NCBI GenBank assembly: GCA_037384425.1
Contig: JARROA010000014.1
Coordinates: 124,001-188,000 of the forward strand
Direction: 5' to 3'
Source: Thiodiazotropha sp037384425
GTDB lineage: Bacteria; Pseudomonadota; Gammaproteobacteria; Chromatiales; Chromatiaceae
Length of the DNA: 64,000 bases
The position numbers were made by a program, and so were the translations under genes. Shown piece by piece: positions 34,701 through 43,254 of this stretch. Under the pieces are notes generated by a model. That model searched no databases. It saw only the letters and a list, made by a program, of their open reading frames with translations, and was not told the DNA's origin. How positions within the stretch are numbered: position 1 is the stretch's first letter; each line of letters starts with the position of its first letter.

Positions 34701-37500
34701 ATATGCGCCGCCGCAGGTGCCGGTAGGTGTCTACGACTGGAACGGCAAGCAGGTCAACCGGGTCTATGCGGATCAGTACGGCATGTACAACTTCCTGGTC
34801 CCCTCGACCTGGACGGCCAATCTGCCGCAACCTTCCGGCATGGGTCCGAACATGTTGACGGCGTGTATGAACGACGCCGGCCCGATCCCGGACCCCAACA
34901 ATCCGGGCGAGACCATGGTCGATCCCTACTTCAACCCGGCTTTCAGCCAGTTCTGCTACACCTTCCAGTACATGCCGGGTTCCACCACCTATCTGGATAC
35001 CCCGGTGGTGCCGGTGGCGGCCTTCGCGGCGCCGGTCTCCTTCCCGGTGGATTGCGCGGTTCCGCATCGCACACCGATGATCCGCAGCGTGGAGAACACC
35101 ACCCGCGGTATCGGTCCGATGGTGGCATTCGGCGCGGGTGACACCATCGTGGTCACGTCCATGGGTAACGAGTCGGTGCCCAACCCCGAATGGGACGGCA
35201 TCAACCCGGCCACCCGTTTCATCACCCGTAATCGCAACTTCGGTGCGGCCCAGGCCGGCCTGCTCGAGGTCGAGGATGCCAACGGCGTGCGCACGCCGCT
35301 CACCGTGACCAACTGGGGTCCGACCCAGATCGAGGCCACGGTGCCTGCCGGTCTGGCGGTGGGTGAGTACCAGGTGGTGGTCACCCGTACTGCCGGTGTG
35401 CCGACACCTGTCGAGTCCGAGATCGCTGTAACCCTGACCGTGGGTGAACTGGTCGGTGGTCAGCTGATGGGTGTGCGTGAGAATGGTCAGAACTATGCCG
35501 TGCTTCTGGTGCCGCTGATGTATCCGACCATCAACGACGCCATCGATGCGGCCGATGCCGGCGACATGATCATGGTTGCTCCCGGCACCTATGACGAGTT
35601 GGTCGTCATGTACAAGCCGGTCAAGCTACAGGGTTATGGCGCCGGTAAGGTGACCATCAACGCCCGTCAGTCCCCGACCGACAAGGTCCTGCAGTGGCGT
35701 GATCGGATCGCTGCACTGACCGACGGCAACCTGGCCAACGGCGAGTTCAGCCTGCTGCCCGGACAGGGGGCGGGAGCCGGCGGTATCTTCCAGGCACTGG
35801 GTGCGCCCACCCTGCCCACCGAGGAGGGTGCGGGTATCCTGGTGGCCGGTATCGCCACTGATACGCCTAACAATGCCGGCGGCCTCAACCGCTTCAACAT
35901 CCTGCGTAACCGTGGCGCCCGCATCGACGGTTTCACCATCGTCGGCGCCAGCCAGGGTGGCGGTATCGTGGTCAACGGCTATGCGCCTTGGCTGAACATC
36001 AGCAACAACAACATCACCACCAACTCCGGCTTCTACGGCGGTGGTATCCGCGTCGGTCATCCGACCCTTACCAACCAGGACACCGGTACCCTGGCCTACA
36101 CCGATGCCGTTAACGACCGGATCCGTATCCACAACAACTTGGTGACCAAGAACGGCGGCACTGATGGTGCCGGCGGCGGTATCTCCCTGTACAACGGTGC
36201 TGATGCTTACCGCGTCCAGGACAACTGGGTCTGTGGCAACTTCAGCCAGGGCAATGGTGGCGGTATCGCTCACCTGGGCGTCTCCAACGGCGGTCGCATC
36301 GAGCACAACGATGTGATCTTCAACGAGTCGTTCAGCCAGGCCAATGCGGTCAACGGCGGCGGTATCTTCCTCGGCGGTAAGGTTGCGTTGGCGGCCGGAG
36401 GCCTGTCGGAAGGTACCGGTAACGTGGTGGTCAACGCCAACCGCATCCACGGCAACCTGGCCGGCGCCGGTGACGGCGGCGGTATCGCGGTGGTCAGCGC
36501 CAGCGGCATGGACATCGTCAACAGCCAGAGCGGTGGAGGCAACAGCCCCTACGACTACACCCAGTGGTGGGATGTGAGCATCTTCAACAACATCATCACC
36601 AACAACGTCTCCGGTCTGGCAGGTGCCCTGACCATCACGGATTCGGTGGAAGTGCATGTGATCAACAACACCGTTGCTCACAACGACTCTTCGGCGACGG
36701 CGGCCCTGGCCTTCACCCCGGGCTTCCCGAACCAGTCGAATGCGCAGCCTGCGGGTATCGTGTCGCGCTTCCATTCGCCTGCGCTGGCAGCGTTGCTCGG
36801 CAACATCGATCCGCACAATCCGAACAGCAACAACACGTACGGATTGCCGCTGAACCCGCTGGGTGGAACTCGTGTGGAAGAGTACCGGACCTTCTCGGAT
36901 GCGAATCTTCACAACAACATCGTGTTCGGCAACCGGTCGTTCTTCTGGCTGAACTACGACGACCCGAACACCACCATTGTCGAAACAGGTCTGTTCCCCG
37001 CCAACTGCACCACGGCACCGACAGGTTGCGATCTGCTGGATACCGCGGCCTACAGTGACGACATGGCGGTCATGGACGGTGTGGTCAACAGCGGCGATGT
37101 GATGTTCGCCCGCTTCAGCCTGTTGACCGACAACGCCGACAACATCGCGGAGTATACCGGTGGCGGCACTGTGTTCACGACGGATCCGCTGTTCACTCTG
37201 CCGGTATTCAACGAGGGTAATAACGGCATCGATATCCCCGAGTTCACCGTGTTGCAGACGGCCGGCGCCTTCGACGAGGGTGGCAACTTCATCCAGGTGG
37301 CCTTCGGTCCGCTGACGCTGGTCGAACTCGGTAGCGCTCCGAACGCCCGTTCGCTCTACGACTACCACATCAATGCGGGTTCCCCTGCAGACGGTGCGGG
37401 TCAGAACGTCGGGCTGGCCGGTCCCCTCGGATCGGATATCGATGGTGATCCGCGCACCAACGGCAACACCAACGAAATCGGTGCAGACGAACTGCCCTAA
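31780..37500 (+). CDS. Giant exported protein with IPT/TIG-like and beta-helix domains (1906 aa)
   Basis: Exported by a signal peptide ending AAEA-A near residue 30. Visible parts: an N-terminal series of prealbumin/SdrB-like beta domains (starting FNLNVVDGDGNAVSGFRW) to about residue 600; Asp-rich calcium-loop segments at about 449 (DADQDGFWDD), 673-733 (DWNGNGVADADDD, VDGDGVVTLADVD, DRNGNGVFDLGDA) and 757 (DITGDGVVD); an IPT/TIG-like domain at about 1097-1220; and from about 1248 to the end a right-handed parallel beta-helix starting YPTINDAIDAADAGDMIMVA, with many NNxI and GGGI turns. No heme or copper motif is found. It is the first gene of the operon with three cupredoxin proteins. A surface scaffold or substrate-binding partner is inferred. 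Domain limits are approximate. Confidence 0.85.
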   Translation: MNVKRRLGTGLSMMLAALALISTTAAEAARFNLNVVDGDGNAVSGFRWQMQEDTTYAVDPSNPAPLADQQAFNFHKSHHPVAVTQNTAEPLKGNVDADSTTILHVTPGRYYVSILPYDGYALGGAPVTVLPNADDPSDTLDDLTVVVEPHPIPTAQISVFLFHDCYPLNGAPDLPEEEPGSGSCTPDTVDFSQFNIVLEEPAGKYGANGGPMLQDAFGNPLGTAYMNQNPDTPYTGPGGCPARENGTCADGTLTPAADGTLIIKNVAPGKYGLIATPAAGWTQTSTIEGSPVIDAWVKANEPPFMVEFGLPGPHVFIGFTQERNTLSDGASLATISGMITDMHMSRPPATQLFSGRPFPQCWVAINENTGVPGLNRYAMPCNADSTFSIPNVPAGSYEMKVFDTPLDVVIATMTFTVDPTGTCNGGQSCNFGEVPVFNWFNRLTTYIFNDADQDGFWDDTEGPLGAESGPVNIRWRDGTVYQSFPTDFEGVAPFDEDFPFFNWMVAEVGYTNKKATGATMIVDAGGEVNQDPTIFTGMNQDATGAGEMTPQAQAENGGLPWRTEVGPVLTQAFQGFLGQTNIIQFGKADYLAYTPLDFTTIPPTPPKYVGENGGISGVVFNTVTRAENDPQFAVGEGWEPGVPRVQVNLYADGDIDTPIVGDFVFPNGTGDIDWNGNGVADADDDQIDDVDGDGVVTLADVDNYPLGWAEGGAKGLEDVDRNGNGVFDLGDAVAVAWTDSWDDNTPTDCQGQNQIDITGDGVVDPSADNRCFDGMRVWNQIRPGVFDGGYAFSEYDLGHLATVRATVASKIEAFYNYINTSVVSPEVAATLQLGLLAGDYIVEGTTPPGYETLREHHKNVDFGEDFQPALQALPPVCVGEPQVVPDLFSISTKDGSGDLAQIVPGLTAAEAAAPFAGELRPVCNMKKINLAAAQNAAADFFLVTDVPVAANVTGMILNDLANEFNPNSPAFGEKYAPPQVPVGVYDWNGKQVNRVYADQYGMYNFLVPSTWTANLPQPSGMGPNMLTACMNDAGPIPDPNNPGETMVDPYFNPAFSQFCYTFQYMPGSTTYLDTPVVPVAAFAAPVSFPVDCAVPHRTPMIRSVENTTRGIGPMVAFGAGDTIVVTSMGNESVPNPEWDGINPATRFITRNRNFGAAQAGLLEVEDANGVRTPLTVTNWGPTQIEATVPAGLAVGEYQVVVTRTAGVPTPVESEIAVTLTVGELVGGQLMGVRENGQNYAVLLVPLMYPTINDAIDAADAGDMIMVAPGTYDELVVMYKPVKLQGYGAGKVTINARQSPTDKVLQWRDRIAALTDGNLANGEFSLLPGQGAGAGGIFQALGAPTLPTEEGAGILVAGIATDTPNNAGGLNRFNILRNRGARIDGFTIVGASQGGGIVVNGYAPWLNISNNNITTNSGFYGGGIRVGHPTLTNQDTGTLAYTDAVNDRIRIHNNLVTKNGGTDGAGGGISLYNGADAYRVQDNWVCGNFSQGNGGGIAHLGVSNGGRIEHNDVIFNESFSQANAVNGGGIFLGGKVALAAGGLSEGTGNVVVNANRIHGNLAGAGDGGGIAVVSASGMDIVNSQSGGGNSPYDYTQWWDVSIFNNIITNNVSGLAGALTITDSVEVHVINNTVAHNDSSATAALAFTPGFPNQSNAQPAGIVSRFHSPALAALLGNIDPHNPNSNNTYGLPLNPLGGTRVEEYRTFSDANLHNNIVFGNRSFFWLNYDDPNTTIVETGLFPANCTTAPTGCDLLDTAAYSDDMAVMDGVVNSGDVMFARFSLLTDNADNIAEYTGGGTVFTTDPLFTLPVFNEGNNGIDIPEFTVLQTAGAFDEGGNFIQVAFGPLTLVELGSAPNARSLYDYHINAGSPADGAGQNVGLAGPLGSDIDGDPRTNGNTNEIGADELP

Positions 37501-37523
37501 GCGAGACCCAGGCACAGGCGAGA

Positions 37524-37546
37524 CCTCCCGGCATGGCGCCGGGAGG
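37524..37546 (+). other. Intercistronic hairpin after the giant-protein gene
   Basis: A 9-bp perfect stem (CCTCCCGGC / GCCGGGAGG) with a 5-base loop lies in the 92-base gap before the first cupredoxin gene. No T run follows. It may stabilise the giant-protein message or partially terminate, tuning the ratio of scaffold to oxidase. Confidence 0.5.
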
Positions 37547-37592
37547 ATATCGCCAAGCAGAGTCTCATAGTACTCCTACAGGAGATATGACG

Positions 37593-38921
37593 ATGAATAG
37601 CATATTAAAGAAACGTGCCCTCGCCACCGCGGTCTCGCTGGTGTTGTTGGGTGGAATGGGGACGCTTCACGCTGCAGTCAACGTGCAGTGTGGGGAGAAT
37701 CCCAGTATCGATGATGCCGATGGCAATGCCATCTTGGATGTGCAGGAAGACCAAAACCCCAACAACGACGTTGTGACGGGTCCCAACGGCGGTACGGTCA
37801 AGTGCATGCATCTGGTTGCAGGCGATGGTTTCTCGGAGATGTCCGACGGACATCCCATGTACACCTTCGGTTTCGCCGACAAGACTGGGATACTGCCTAA
37901 TGACGTGATCGCCGAGGGCATCCTCGCCGCCCGCTGGCCGGGATCCACCATTGCGCTGGACCAGGGCGACGAACTATTTCTCTCTCTCACAAACGTTGGT
38001 ACCGTGATGCGCCCCGATCTGTTCGATCCGCATACGGTTCACTACCACGGCTTCCCCAACGCGGCCACGGTGTTTGACGGCGTGCCCGAGGTGTCGATCT
38101 CCATCAACATGGGCTCGACCCTGACCTACTACTACAACAACGTAGAGCCCGGTACTTACATCTACCACTGCCACGTGGAGGCCACCGAGCACATGGAGAT
38201 GGGCATGCTGGCCAATCTCTACGTTCATCCGAAGCAGGATGAAACCGGTTGTACAGGAGCCATCGCCTGCGCGCCGGGTACGCGGAAGGTGCCCGCTAGC
38301 GGAGGTCCCACCGGCTACGTCTACAATGACAACGACGGCACCACAGCCTACGACGTAGAAGCTCCGATCCAGGTGTCCGGCTTTGACTCCAAGTTCCACG
38401 ACGCCCACATCCAGGTGCAGCCACTGCCGTTCTCCACCCTGGAGACTAACTACCCGCAGATCAATGGACGTGGCTATCCCGACACGGTGCTGGAACTCTA
38501 CGGCAGCAACATGACGGCGCCGCAGAACAATGATGGCACGCCTTGGCTGCCCGAGGGCGAGGTCTTGAACAACGGCGAAGTGTCTCAGGACCTGGGCTCC
38601 GGTATATCGGTCAATCAGGGCGACAAGCTGTTGTTGAGAATGTCCAACGTCAGTATCGATCGCTTCTTCACCCTGACCGCGCCCGGTCTGAAGATGAAGA
38701 TCATCGGCACCGGCGCCCGCCAGACTCGTGGTATCAGCGACAAGAACCTCTATGTTGAAACCTCATCCATCAACTTCGGCGGCGGCGAGACGCATGACGT
38801 GATTATCGACACCTCCGATGTGGCACCAGGGACCTATTTCCTGACAGCTTCCGAGTACTACATGATGAGCAACAAAACCGAGTTGGATGGCGGCCTGATC
38901 ACCGAGATCGTCGTCAACTGA
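37593..38921 (+). CDS. Multicopper oxidase-like protein A (carries the only complete type-1 motif)
   Basis: A 442-residue exported protein. The ATG at 37593 has AGGAG eight bases upstream and starts a signal peptide ending near LHA-A. The first cupredoxin domain has HTVHYHGF (H147, H150, H152) and HCHVEATEHMEMGM (H192, C193, H194, H200, M205), the type-1 and type-3 copper ligands of a multicopper oxidase; the spacing from HCH to the next His is two residues longer than in laccases. The second domain (about 230-440) lacks copper ligands. With only part of the ligands for a trinuclear centre, the protein probably works with its neighbours at 38949 and 40364. The oxidation substrate is not evident. 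Confidence 0.88.
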   Translation: MNSILKKRALATAVSLVLLGGMGTLHAAVNVQCGENPSIDDADGNAILDVQEDQNPNNDVVTGPNGGTVKCMHLVAGDGFSEMSDGHPMYTFGFADKTGILPNDVIAEGILAARWPGSTIALDQGDELFLSLTNVGTVMRPDLFDPHTVHYHGFPNAATVFDGVPEVSISINMGSTLTYYYNNVEPGTYIYHCHVEATEHMEMGMLANLYVHPKQDETGCTGAIACAPGTRKVPASGGPTGYVYNDNDGTTAYDVEAPIQVSGFDSKFHDAHIQVQPLPFSTLETNYPQINGRGYPDTVLELYGSNMTAPQNNDGTPWLPEGEVLNNGEVSQDLGSGISVNQGDKLLLRMSNVSIDRFFTLTAPGLKMKIIGTGARQTRGISDKNLYVETSSINFGGGETHDVIIDTSDVAPGTYFLTASEYYMMSNKTELDGGLITEIVVN

Positions 38922-38948
38922 CCCGCTGCCTGACCAGGAGATAGAAAC

Positions 38949-40346
38949 ATGAGTAAATTCAATAAGCACATCGGGCGTCTGGTCGGCACCCTGCTGCTGG
39001 GACTAGGGCTGATGCCTTGGATCACGGCACAGGCGGCGGGCCATACCATTCGCGGTATCACTCCCGTGGATGTGGGAGCGGGACCGACCTTCAACCTCTA
39101 TGCAGCACCCTTCAACATCAATCTGCCTGAGGGTTCCAGCCTCTATATGTGGGGTTTCGGCGACATGAATGCCGGCAGTGGCGCGACCCATGCGGAAGGG
39201 GCCGGTTACTACCTGCCGCAGTATCCCGGACCGACCATGATCGTGACCGAGGGTCAGACAGTAACCATCAACCTCTACAACTACGGTGTGCCGGATCCAG
39301 TCTCCCTGGTGATTCCTGGGCAGAACATCACTGCAGCCGGCGGTTCCCCAGGTCTGGTCACGCGTCAGACGGGCACAGGCATCTCCTATTCCCCTGTCAC
39401 TTACACGTTTACGGCCGGCAAACCGGGAACCTACGTCTATCACAGCATGGACGGCGACAATCCCGGCCTGCACACCGAGATGGGGCTGTTGGGTGCGCTG
39501 ATCGTGCGTCCTGCCGATGGCAGTGACAGTGCCTATGGTGCCGGCACCGATACCGATTTCGACCAGGAGTATCTCTATCTCCTGAGCGAGGCGGATCCCG
39601 ATATCCATGCACAGATGGAGCGTGGGCACATCGAGCACTTCACTTACAATGAGCGTTTCGCCACCATCTATTTCGTCAACGGCCGGGTCTATCCCGACCT
39701 GGTGCAGGGGGATTACAACCCGCTGTTCCCCAATCAGCCCTATCAATCCCTCGCCTTCTCCCATCCGCTGGATAAAGTGCTGGTGCGTAACGCCAACGCG
39801 GGTCAGGACAGTCACCCCTTCCACTACCATGGCGAGAACCATCGCTTTGTCGGGCGTGACGGCAACATGCTGAGCTCCGACGGTTCCAGCGCCGACCTGG
39901 GTCGGTCCGACAATACCATCAACTCCGCGCCCAAACAGACCGTCGATGCGATCTGGACCTGGACCGGTCGTGATTTGGGTTGGGACATCTATGGCACCAC
40001 CGCCGAGGGGTATCCGCATGACTGTAACGGCAACACCGGTGAGCCTACCGGCACCGACGCCGACTTTGATCCAGTCACCCGCGAGTACTGCCCTGATCAT
40101 GAATCGCCAATGCCAGTTAATCTGCCCGGTGTGTCCGAGCTGACCCTGGGCGGCTTCTGGAGCGGCAGTCCCTACATGGGTGATGTGGGCGACCTGCCTC
40201 CGGGTGAGGGTGGCCTGAACCCGAACGGTGGTTACTTCTTCGTCTGGCACTCCCACGCCGAGAAAGAGCTCACCACGTTTGACATCTTTCCCGGCGGCAG
40301 CCTGAGCGCCATGGTCGTGCTGCCCACCTACGTCGATATCCAGTAA
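38949..40346 (+). CDS. Multicopper oxidase-like protein B (type-1 cysteine replaced)
   Basis: A 465-residue exported protein with a signal peptide ending near AQA-A (residue 30). There are two cupredoxin domains. The first has YHSMDGDNPGLHTEMG (H165, S166) where HCH would stand. The second has HPFHYHG (H289, H292, H294), the classic trinuclear-site motif, and HSHAEKE (H434, S435, H436), in which the type-1 cysteine is serine. It therefore keeps type-2/3 histidines but cannot form a type-1 site. It begins 27 bases after protein A. Together A and B hold complementary motifs of one multicopper oxidase. Confidence 0.88.
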   Translation: MSKFNKHIGRLVGTLLLGLGLMPWITAQAAGHTIRGITPVDVGAGPTFNLYAAPFNINLPEGSSLYMWGFGDMNAGSGATHAEGAGYYLPQYPGPTMIVTEGQTVTINLYNYGVPDPVSLVIPGQNITAAGGSPGLVTRQTGTGISYSPVTYTFTAGKPGTYVYHSMDGDNPGLHTEMGLLGALIVRPADGSDSAYGAGTDTDFDQEYLYLLSEADPDIHAQMERGHIEHFTYNERFATIYFVNGRVYPDLVQGDYNPLFPNQPYQSLAFSHPLDKVLVRNANAGQDSHPFHYHGENHRFVGRDGNMLSSDGSSADLGRSDNTINSAPKQTVDAIWTWTGRDLGWDIYGTTAEGYPHDCNGNTGEPTGTDADFDPVTREYCPDHESPMPVNLPGVSELTLGGFWSGSPYMGDVGDLPPGEGGLNPNGGYFFVWHSHAEKELTTFDIFPGGSLSAMVVLPTYVDIQ

Positions 40347-40363
40347 TCGGGGAGGGCACTACA

Positions 40364-43144
40364 GTGAAAAGGTTGAACAACATGAAGATCAAGATGAAGC
40401 CTATCGCCGCGGCGATGGCGCTCTCCCTGGCTACGGGTCAAGCGTTTGCCATCGACTACTATCTGGCGGCCAAGGCTTACACCAAAACCCTGCCAGACGG
40501 CACTACCGTACCCATGTGGGGTTATGTAGAGGATACCGGCGGTACCTGCTTTAATGCGGCCGACAACGCGACGCGACAGGCTTGTATTGATGGATTGGGC
40601 GATCCGCAAGCCCAGGGTCCGAGGCTGGTGATACCTCCGGCTCAGACCGCTCTGCGCGTCTATCTGTCGAACGGACTGCCGGAACCGACGTCGTTGATCA
40701 TTCCCGGTCAGAAACTGCCTATTGGTAACTATCCCGGTATCGCCCCGGTCAGCGGTCCAACCTGGGATGATGGAACCACGGGCGGTCGCAGCAGTATTTC
40801 ACAGCGTGTACGTTCCTTTGTACCGGAAGCGCCGGCCAGCGGCGGTAAGATGGGATATATCTGGAACAGCGGTAATGCGATCACCCCGACCCAGATCGAC
40901 GACAACGGCACACTGATCTACCACAGTGGTACCTGGCCCCAGAAGCAGGTCTACATGGGGCTGGCCGGCTTGGTGACACATGATGCGGCGGCAGGCTCGG
41001 TCTATTCGGGCGTCAGCTACGACAACGATGTGACACTCTTCTACAGTGACATCGATCCGGCATTCAACGCCGCCGTCGCAGCAGGTACCCTGGAGACGGC
41101 AGTCGATCGTCATCCCACCTGGTTCCTGGTCAACGGCGAACCCTTTCATACCGGTATCGGCGACATCACCAACGGAACCAGCGGACCGCTGTCATCCAGC
41201 AGCAATACCTTGCTGCGTTTCGCCAGCACCGCCAGCGACACCCATGTGGTGGTGATGCAGGGTATGGACATGACCATCCACGGCGAGGACGGGAACCAGT
41301 ACACCTGGCAGTCTCTGGGTGTAAGCGATCCGGGTGCGGGCACCCCGGCGCCGCGCAAGCAGTATTCGGTCATGATGACGCCGGCCAAGACCAAGGATGC
41401 GATGATCATCGCGCCCGCGATCGGTCGCTATGCCGTCTACGATGGTGACGGCTACATGACCAACCCCTCAGATCCGGCGGATGAGACGGTCGGGGACACC
41501 CTGGGCGGCATGATTCGTTTCCTCGCCTTCGGTGGCGGTACCAACGATGCGCCGACAGCCAACGATGACAGCTTCAGCGTGGTGGCAGGCCTCACCGCCA
41601 CCATCTCCCCGCTGACCAACGACACGGATCCGGAGGGCGATCCGCTCTACATCGCCAATCCCTCGGCAGCTACCGCGGGCACGGTCACCTGTAACACGGT
41701 CGATCCTTCGGGTACCTGTGACTTCGATGCCACCGGTCTGATCTCCGGCGATGTCGCCACCTTCACTTACGAGGCGTCCGACGGCAGTCTCAACAGTGCC
41801 GCGGCGACAGTGACCGTCACCGTCACCGACAACCTGCCGCCCACCGGTGTGGCGGATGCGGCAACCACCGATGAGGGTGTGCCGGTCGACATTATCGTCA
41901 CCGCCAACGACACCGACCCGGAAGGCCAGCCGCTCTCCGTGTCGACCTTCGATGCCACCAGTGTGAACGCTGGGACTGTTTCGTGCACGGTTGACACTTG
42001 CACCTACACCCCGGCAGCAGGTTTCACCGGGGAAGACACCTTCACCTATGTCGTCAACGATGGTGTGAACGACTCGGCGGCGACCACCGTCACCGTCACC
42101 GTCAACGCCATCGTGCCGCCCAACGCGATTCCGGTGGCGGTGGACGATACGGCCACCACGACGGTCAACAACCAGGTGAATATCGACGTCCTGGCCAACG
42201 ATACCGATGCCGATGCGGGTGCTACCCTCACCATCGCCTCGCACGATGCGACCTCCGCCAATGGCGGTACCATCGGCTGTGCGACCGGTGTGGCGGGTGG
42301 AACCTGTACCTACACCCCGGCAACGGACTTCACTGGCACGGATACCTTCGGCTATGTGGTCACCGACGGCACCGACAGTGCGAACGGCACCGTGACCGTG
42401 ACCGTCGACCCGGCGGGTGCGCCGATACTCTACTTCTCCACCATTGGAGCGGGTAGCGTACCGACCGTGAGCGGTCCCTACGACGATGCCGACATCTACA
42501 CGGTCGATGCCGGTGGCGCCTTCACCCGCGCCACGGACGGTGTGAGCGATCTCGGTCTGCCCAACAACGCCGATATCGACGGTATGAGCATCATTGGCGG
42601 TACCACCTACCTCTCCTTCGCCGCGGCCAGCACCAGTGTGACTGGACTGGGTTCGGTACCGGACGAGGATGTGGTGGCCTACGACGGCACCACCTGGACC
42701 ACCTTCTTCGACGGTTCGGTTTGCGGTCTCGACAGCAGCAACGGTCAGGACATCGACGCCATCTCCGTGGTCGGCACCACGCTCTACTTCTCCATCGCCG
42801 GCAGTGGTAACAACAACCCGGTCAGTGGGGTCAATGGTGCAATCGATGACGCCGATGTCTACAGCTGGACCGTGGGCGACACCAGCTGCGCCAAGGTGAT
42901 CGACGCTAGGGCCAACAACGGACTGGGTCTCCAGGCCAATGCCGATATCGATGGTCTGACCACTACGGACGGCGTTACCTTCTACGTCTCCTTCCGGGCC
43001 AGCACCAACGTGCCTGGACTGGGAACGGTGCAGGATGAGTCGGTGGTCTACTTCAACGGCAACAGCTGGAGCATGTTCTTCTCCGGCGCGGGCCAGTTGG
43101 ATGGAGCCAACAGCCAGAACATCGATGCGATCCAGGTGCCGTAA
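40364..43144 (+). CDS. Cupredoxin-like protein C with cadherin-like repeats (926 aa)
   Basis: Exported (signal peptide ending near AFA-I, residue 29). The GTG at 40364 follows GGAGGG. Residues 30-390 resemble the two cupredoxin domains of its neighbours (YMGLAGLVTHD after YHSGT at H187) but lack copper ligands. Residues about 395-686 hold three cadherin/Big_9-like repeats (AxxDxxxxxxxxxVxIxVLANDTD, FTGTDTFxYVVxDG), typical of large surface proteins. Residues 687-926 contain repeated PDEDVVAYDGTTW / DIDA(I/L) blocks that suggest a beta-propeller-like end. It is the last gene of the operon, followed by a terminator. A structural or adhesive subunit of the oxidase complex is inferred. Confidence 0.82.
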   Translation: MKRLNNMKIKMKPIAAAMALSLATGQAFAIDYYLAAKAYTKTLPDGTTVPMWGYVEDTGGTCFNAADNATRQACIDGLGDPQAQGPRLVIPPAQTALRVYLSNGLPEPTSLIIPGQKLPIGNYPGIAPVSGPTWDDGTTGGRSSISQRVRSFVPEAPASGGKMGYIWNSGNAITPTQIDDNGTLIYHSGTWPQKQVYMGLAGLVTHDAAAGSVYSGVSYDNDVTLFYSDIDPAFNAAVAAGTLETAVDRHPTWFLVNGEPFHTGIGDITNGTSGPLSSSSNTLLRFASTASDTHVVVMQGMDMTIHGEDGNQYTWQSLGVSDPGAGTPAPRKQYSVMMTPAKTKDAMIIAPAIGRYAVYDGDGYMTNPSDPADETVGDTLGGMIRFLAFGGGTNDAPTANDDSFSVVAGLTATISPLTNDTDPEGDPLYIANPSAATAGTVTCNTVDPSGTCDFDATGLISGDVATFTYEASDGSLNSAAATVTVTVTDNLPPTGVADAATTDEGVPVDIIVTANDTDPEGQPLSVSTFDATSVNAGTVSCTVDTCTYTPAAGFTGEDTFTYVVNDGVNDSAATTVTVTVNAIVPPNAIPVAVDDTATTTVNNQVNIDVLANDTDADAGATLTIASHDATSANGGTIGCATGVAGGTCTYTPATDFTGTDTFGYVVTDGTDSANGTVTVTVDPAGAPILYFSTIGAGSVPTVSGPYDDADIYTVDAGGAFTRATDGVSDLGLPNNADIDGMSIIGGTTYLSFAAASTSVTGLGSVPDEDVVAYDGTTWTTFFDGSVCGLDSSNGQDIDAISVVGTTLYFSIAGSGNNNPVSGVNGAIDDADVYSWTVGDTSCAKVIDARANNGLGLQANADIDGLTTTDGVTFYVSFRASTNVPGLGTVQDESVVYFNGNSWSMFFSGAGQLDGANSQNIDAIQVP

Positions 43145-43153
43145 ATCGAATGG

Positions 43154-43176
43154 GGATGGGGGTGGATCCCCCATCC
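43154..43176 (+). other. Hairpin after cupredoxin protein C
   Basis: A 9-bp perfect stem (GGATGGGGG / CCCCCATCC) with a 5-base loop, 10 bases beyond the stop, without a T run. It precedes the stronger terminator at 43203. Confidence 0.5.
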
Positions 43177-43202
43177 TCCGATTGGCTTAAACCTTCAGAC
43201 CT

Positions 43203-43234
43203 GCGGGTGCTTCCGCGAAGCACCCGCATCTTTT
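43203..43234 (+). terminator. Rho-independent terminator of the cupredoxin operon
   Basis: A 10-bp perfect stem (GCGGGTGCTT / AAGCACCCGC, 43203-43227) with a 5-base loop is followed by ATCTTTT. It separates the cupredoxin operon from the next gene, whose start is only 20 bases downstream; that gene then needs read-through or a promoter overlapping the terminator. Confidence 0.75.
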
Positions 43235-43254
43235 GCCTAGAGAGGTGGTAGCGA

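Noticed and set aside
32320..35067. A 915-codon open frame opposite the giant exported protein
   Set aside because: High-GC shadow of the real gene; no signal peptide, ribosome site or family pattern.
35626..37515. A 629-codon open frame opposite the beta-helix part
   Set aside because: Shadow frame with biased, repetitive composition caused by the repeats on the other strand.
41468..43174. A 568-codon open frame opposite cupredoxin protein C
   Set aside because: Shadow of the repeat region; no credible start or domain.
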